Assembly: GCA_028705545.1 (NCBI GenBank)
Contig: JAQWDG010000124.1
Span: forward strand, 1 to 5,674
Direction of reading: 5' to 3'
Origin: Methanoregula sp.
Lineage (GTDB): Archaea > Halobacteriota > Methanomicrobia > Methanomicrobiales > Methanospirillaceae
Length of the DNA stretch: 5,674 bases
In this document: positions 4,744-5,674 of the stretch, piece by piece
Position numbering within the stretch: position 1 is the stretch's first letter
Layout: each line of letters starts with the position of its first letter
Position numbers and translations under genes: made by a program
Notes under the pieces: generated by a model
What the model was told of the DNA's origin: nothing
The model's database searches: none
What the model saw: only the letters and a program-made list of their open reading frames with translations

Positions 4744-5674
4744 ATGGAATTCCCCGAAACTCCCTCTATGAGAAAAGCCCGCCCTGCCGGCCCGGCCGCA
4801 GGCCGGTCTCCCTTAACCCCGTTTTTTGGAGCACATATTTTAAAAAGGCGGGTGTTTTGTCGCCCGTTCCTTTGTACGCTCGTACTCTTCCTTGCCCTGT
4901 TTGCCGGAGTTGCCGATGCCGAGATGAGCCCGGCGTCCATTGTGGCAGCCGGCAATGTCTATGTTTCCAATATCAGTTATGATCCCGTAACCTTTTTCAC
5001 CGGGGATACCGGGACAGTAACCTATACCGTCACCAACGGGAACTCCAATACATCGGTTGGCATTAACCATGCAACATTTGGCGATACCAGTTTCCAGCTG
5101 GTGAGCGGGACCTACGATTCTTCGTCTACTCTCGGTCCCCTCCAGAACCGTAAATATATCTTTTCTGTTGTGGCCAATGCAAACGATGGTACCTACTACC
5201 CGGTGTTTTCCTTAAGTTTCCGGGATGCAGATAACCTGAACTACCGGAGTACGGTCAAGATCGATAACACCCCGCTTATCCTAACCGTCCAGGATAAACC
5301 GGATGCATTCACGCAGGGAAAGAAAGACGCCGTTACCGTCCAGATTGCAAACCCGCGCCAGAGCGATGTGAAAAATGTCATCTTCTCGGTTACGGGAGCG
5401 AATGCCACGCTCACGCCATCAGATATGTTCGTCGGGAACCTGACAGCAGGTTCAAGCCGGCTCGTGAACTTCTCGGTCACCCCGGATACCCCCACTTCCC
5501 TTGCAGTAAACGTGGACTACGATAACGGGGACAACCACCACTCCGTCGGTATGACCATACCTGTCCCGTTCACTACGGACAAACAGCATGCAAACCCGGT
5601 CATAAGTAATGTCAATATCAGGAATACCGCCGGGACATACCGGGTCACCGGGGATATTACAAATGCCGGGCTCC
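4744..5674 (+). CDS. Secreted S-layer-like (COG1361-type) beta-sandwich protein, N-terminal part, cut by right edge
   Basis: The frame stays open to the window end, giving 310 residues without the C-terminus. A long Pro/Arg-rich n-region (1-40) leads to a hydrophobic core, about 41-56 (LCTLVLFLALFAGVADA), with likely cleavage near Ala59. The exported part is Ser/Thr/Asn/Val-rich and arranged in repeats of immunoglobulin-like character. Around 80-175 is TGDTGTVTYTVTNGN...; around 180-275 is ITPL/LTVQD...VTVQIANP...; a third begins at VTGDITNAGL (301-310). Sequons N-x-S/T occur at Asn76, 102, 220, 232 and 242, consistent with a glycosylated surface protein. Proteins of this kind in methanogens often sit beside MacB/LolE-type ABC transporter genes, which may lie beyond the edge. 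The start at 4744 rests on GGAG at 4732; GTG 4852 would give a signal peptide of ordinary length. Its exact function is unknown. Confidence 0.8.
   Translation, partial: MEFPETPSMRKARPAGPAAGRSPLTPFFGAHILKRRVFCRPFLCTLVLFLALFAGVADAEMSPASIVAAGNVYVSNISYDPVTFFTGDTGTVTYTVTNGNSNTSVGINHATFGDTSFQLVSGTYDSSSTLGPLQNRKYIFSVVANANDGTYYPVFSLSFRDADNLNYRSTVKIDNTPLILTVQDKPDAFTQGKKDAVTVQIANPRQSDVKNVIFSVTGANATLTPSDMFVGNLTAGSSRLVNFSVTPDTPTSLAVNVDYDNGDNHHSVGMTIPVPFTTDKQHANPVISNVNIRNTAGTYRVTGDITNAGL

Noticed and set aside
1..5674. CRISPR array, tRNA, rRNA, transposase or integrase genes, attachment sites
   Set aside because: No regularly spaced repeats, cloverleaf, rRNA core sequence or transposase motif was found on either strand.

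Overview
The window most likely comes from a methanogenic archaeon of the Methanomicrobiales, perhaps Methanoregula-like. This is inference from several signs: GC-rich coding DNA with AT-rich gaps, archaeal TATA-like boxes, GGAGG/GGAGGTG ribosome sites, ATGA gene overlaps, a COG1361-type S-layer-like secreted protein, and low-complexity G/C-tract repeats in the gaps. No marker gene fixes the species.

Positions 1-2210 hold the end of a three-gene operon on the + strand for a proton-translocating NAD(P) transhydrogenase. It comprises the alpha-1 subunit (cut by the left edge), the small membrane subunit alpha-2, and the beta subunit. Each junction is an ATGA overlap with a strong Shine-Dalgarno site, and a hairpin plus T-tracts follows beta. 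The proposed proton-path histidine is absent from its beta-subunit position (Asn93) and appears in alpha-2 (His44).

Positions 2211-3335 hold no gene I can support firmly. They contain short hairpins, two direct copies of a roughly 65-75 bp element (G/C-tract hairpin, TTTTTAAAAA palindrome, C-tract), and a possible remnant of a small membrane protein on the minus strand.

Positions 3336-3540 carry a self-contained tiny gene. It has a TATA-like box, a perfect GGAGGTG ribosome site, and a 27-residue protein of only Met, Val, Ala, Lys and Pro in AKKPA-like pentads. A hairpin straddles its stop codon. The protein resembles a histone H1 tail and is the most novel item here.

Positions 3576-4505, minus strand, encode a NudC-type Nudix NAD(H) pyrophosphatase with zinc ribbon, Nudix box and a variant of the SQPWPFP motif, with its own TATA-like box and a T8 terminator.

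Positions 4506-4743 are a divergent intergenic region with a perfect 9-bp inverted repeat next to a ribosome site. From 4744 to the right edge runs a secreted, S-layer-like beta-sandwich protein, which is incomplete.

Transhydrogenase and NudC both act on nicotinamide nucleotides, but they are separated by more than 1.3 kb and are convergent, so any functional link is only thematic.
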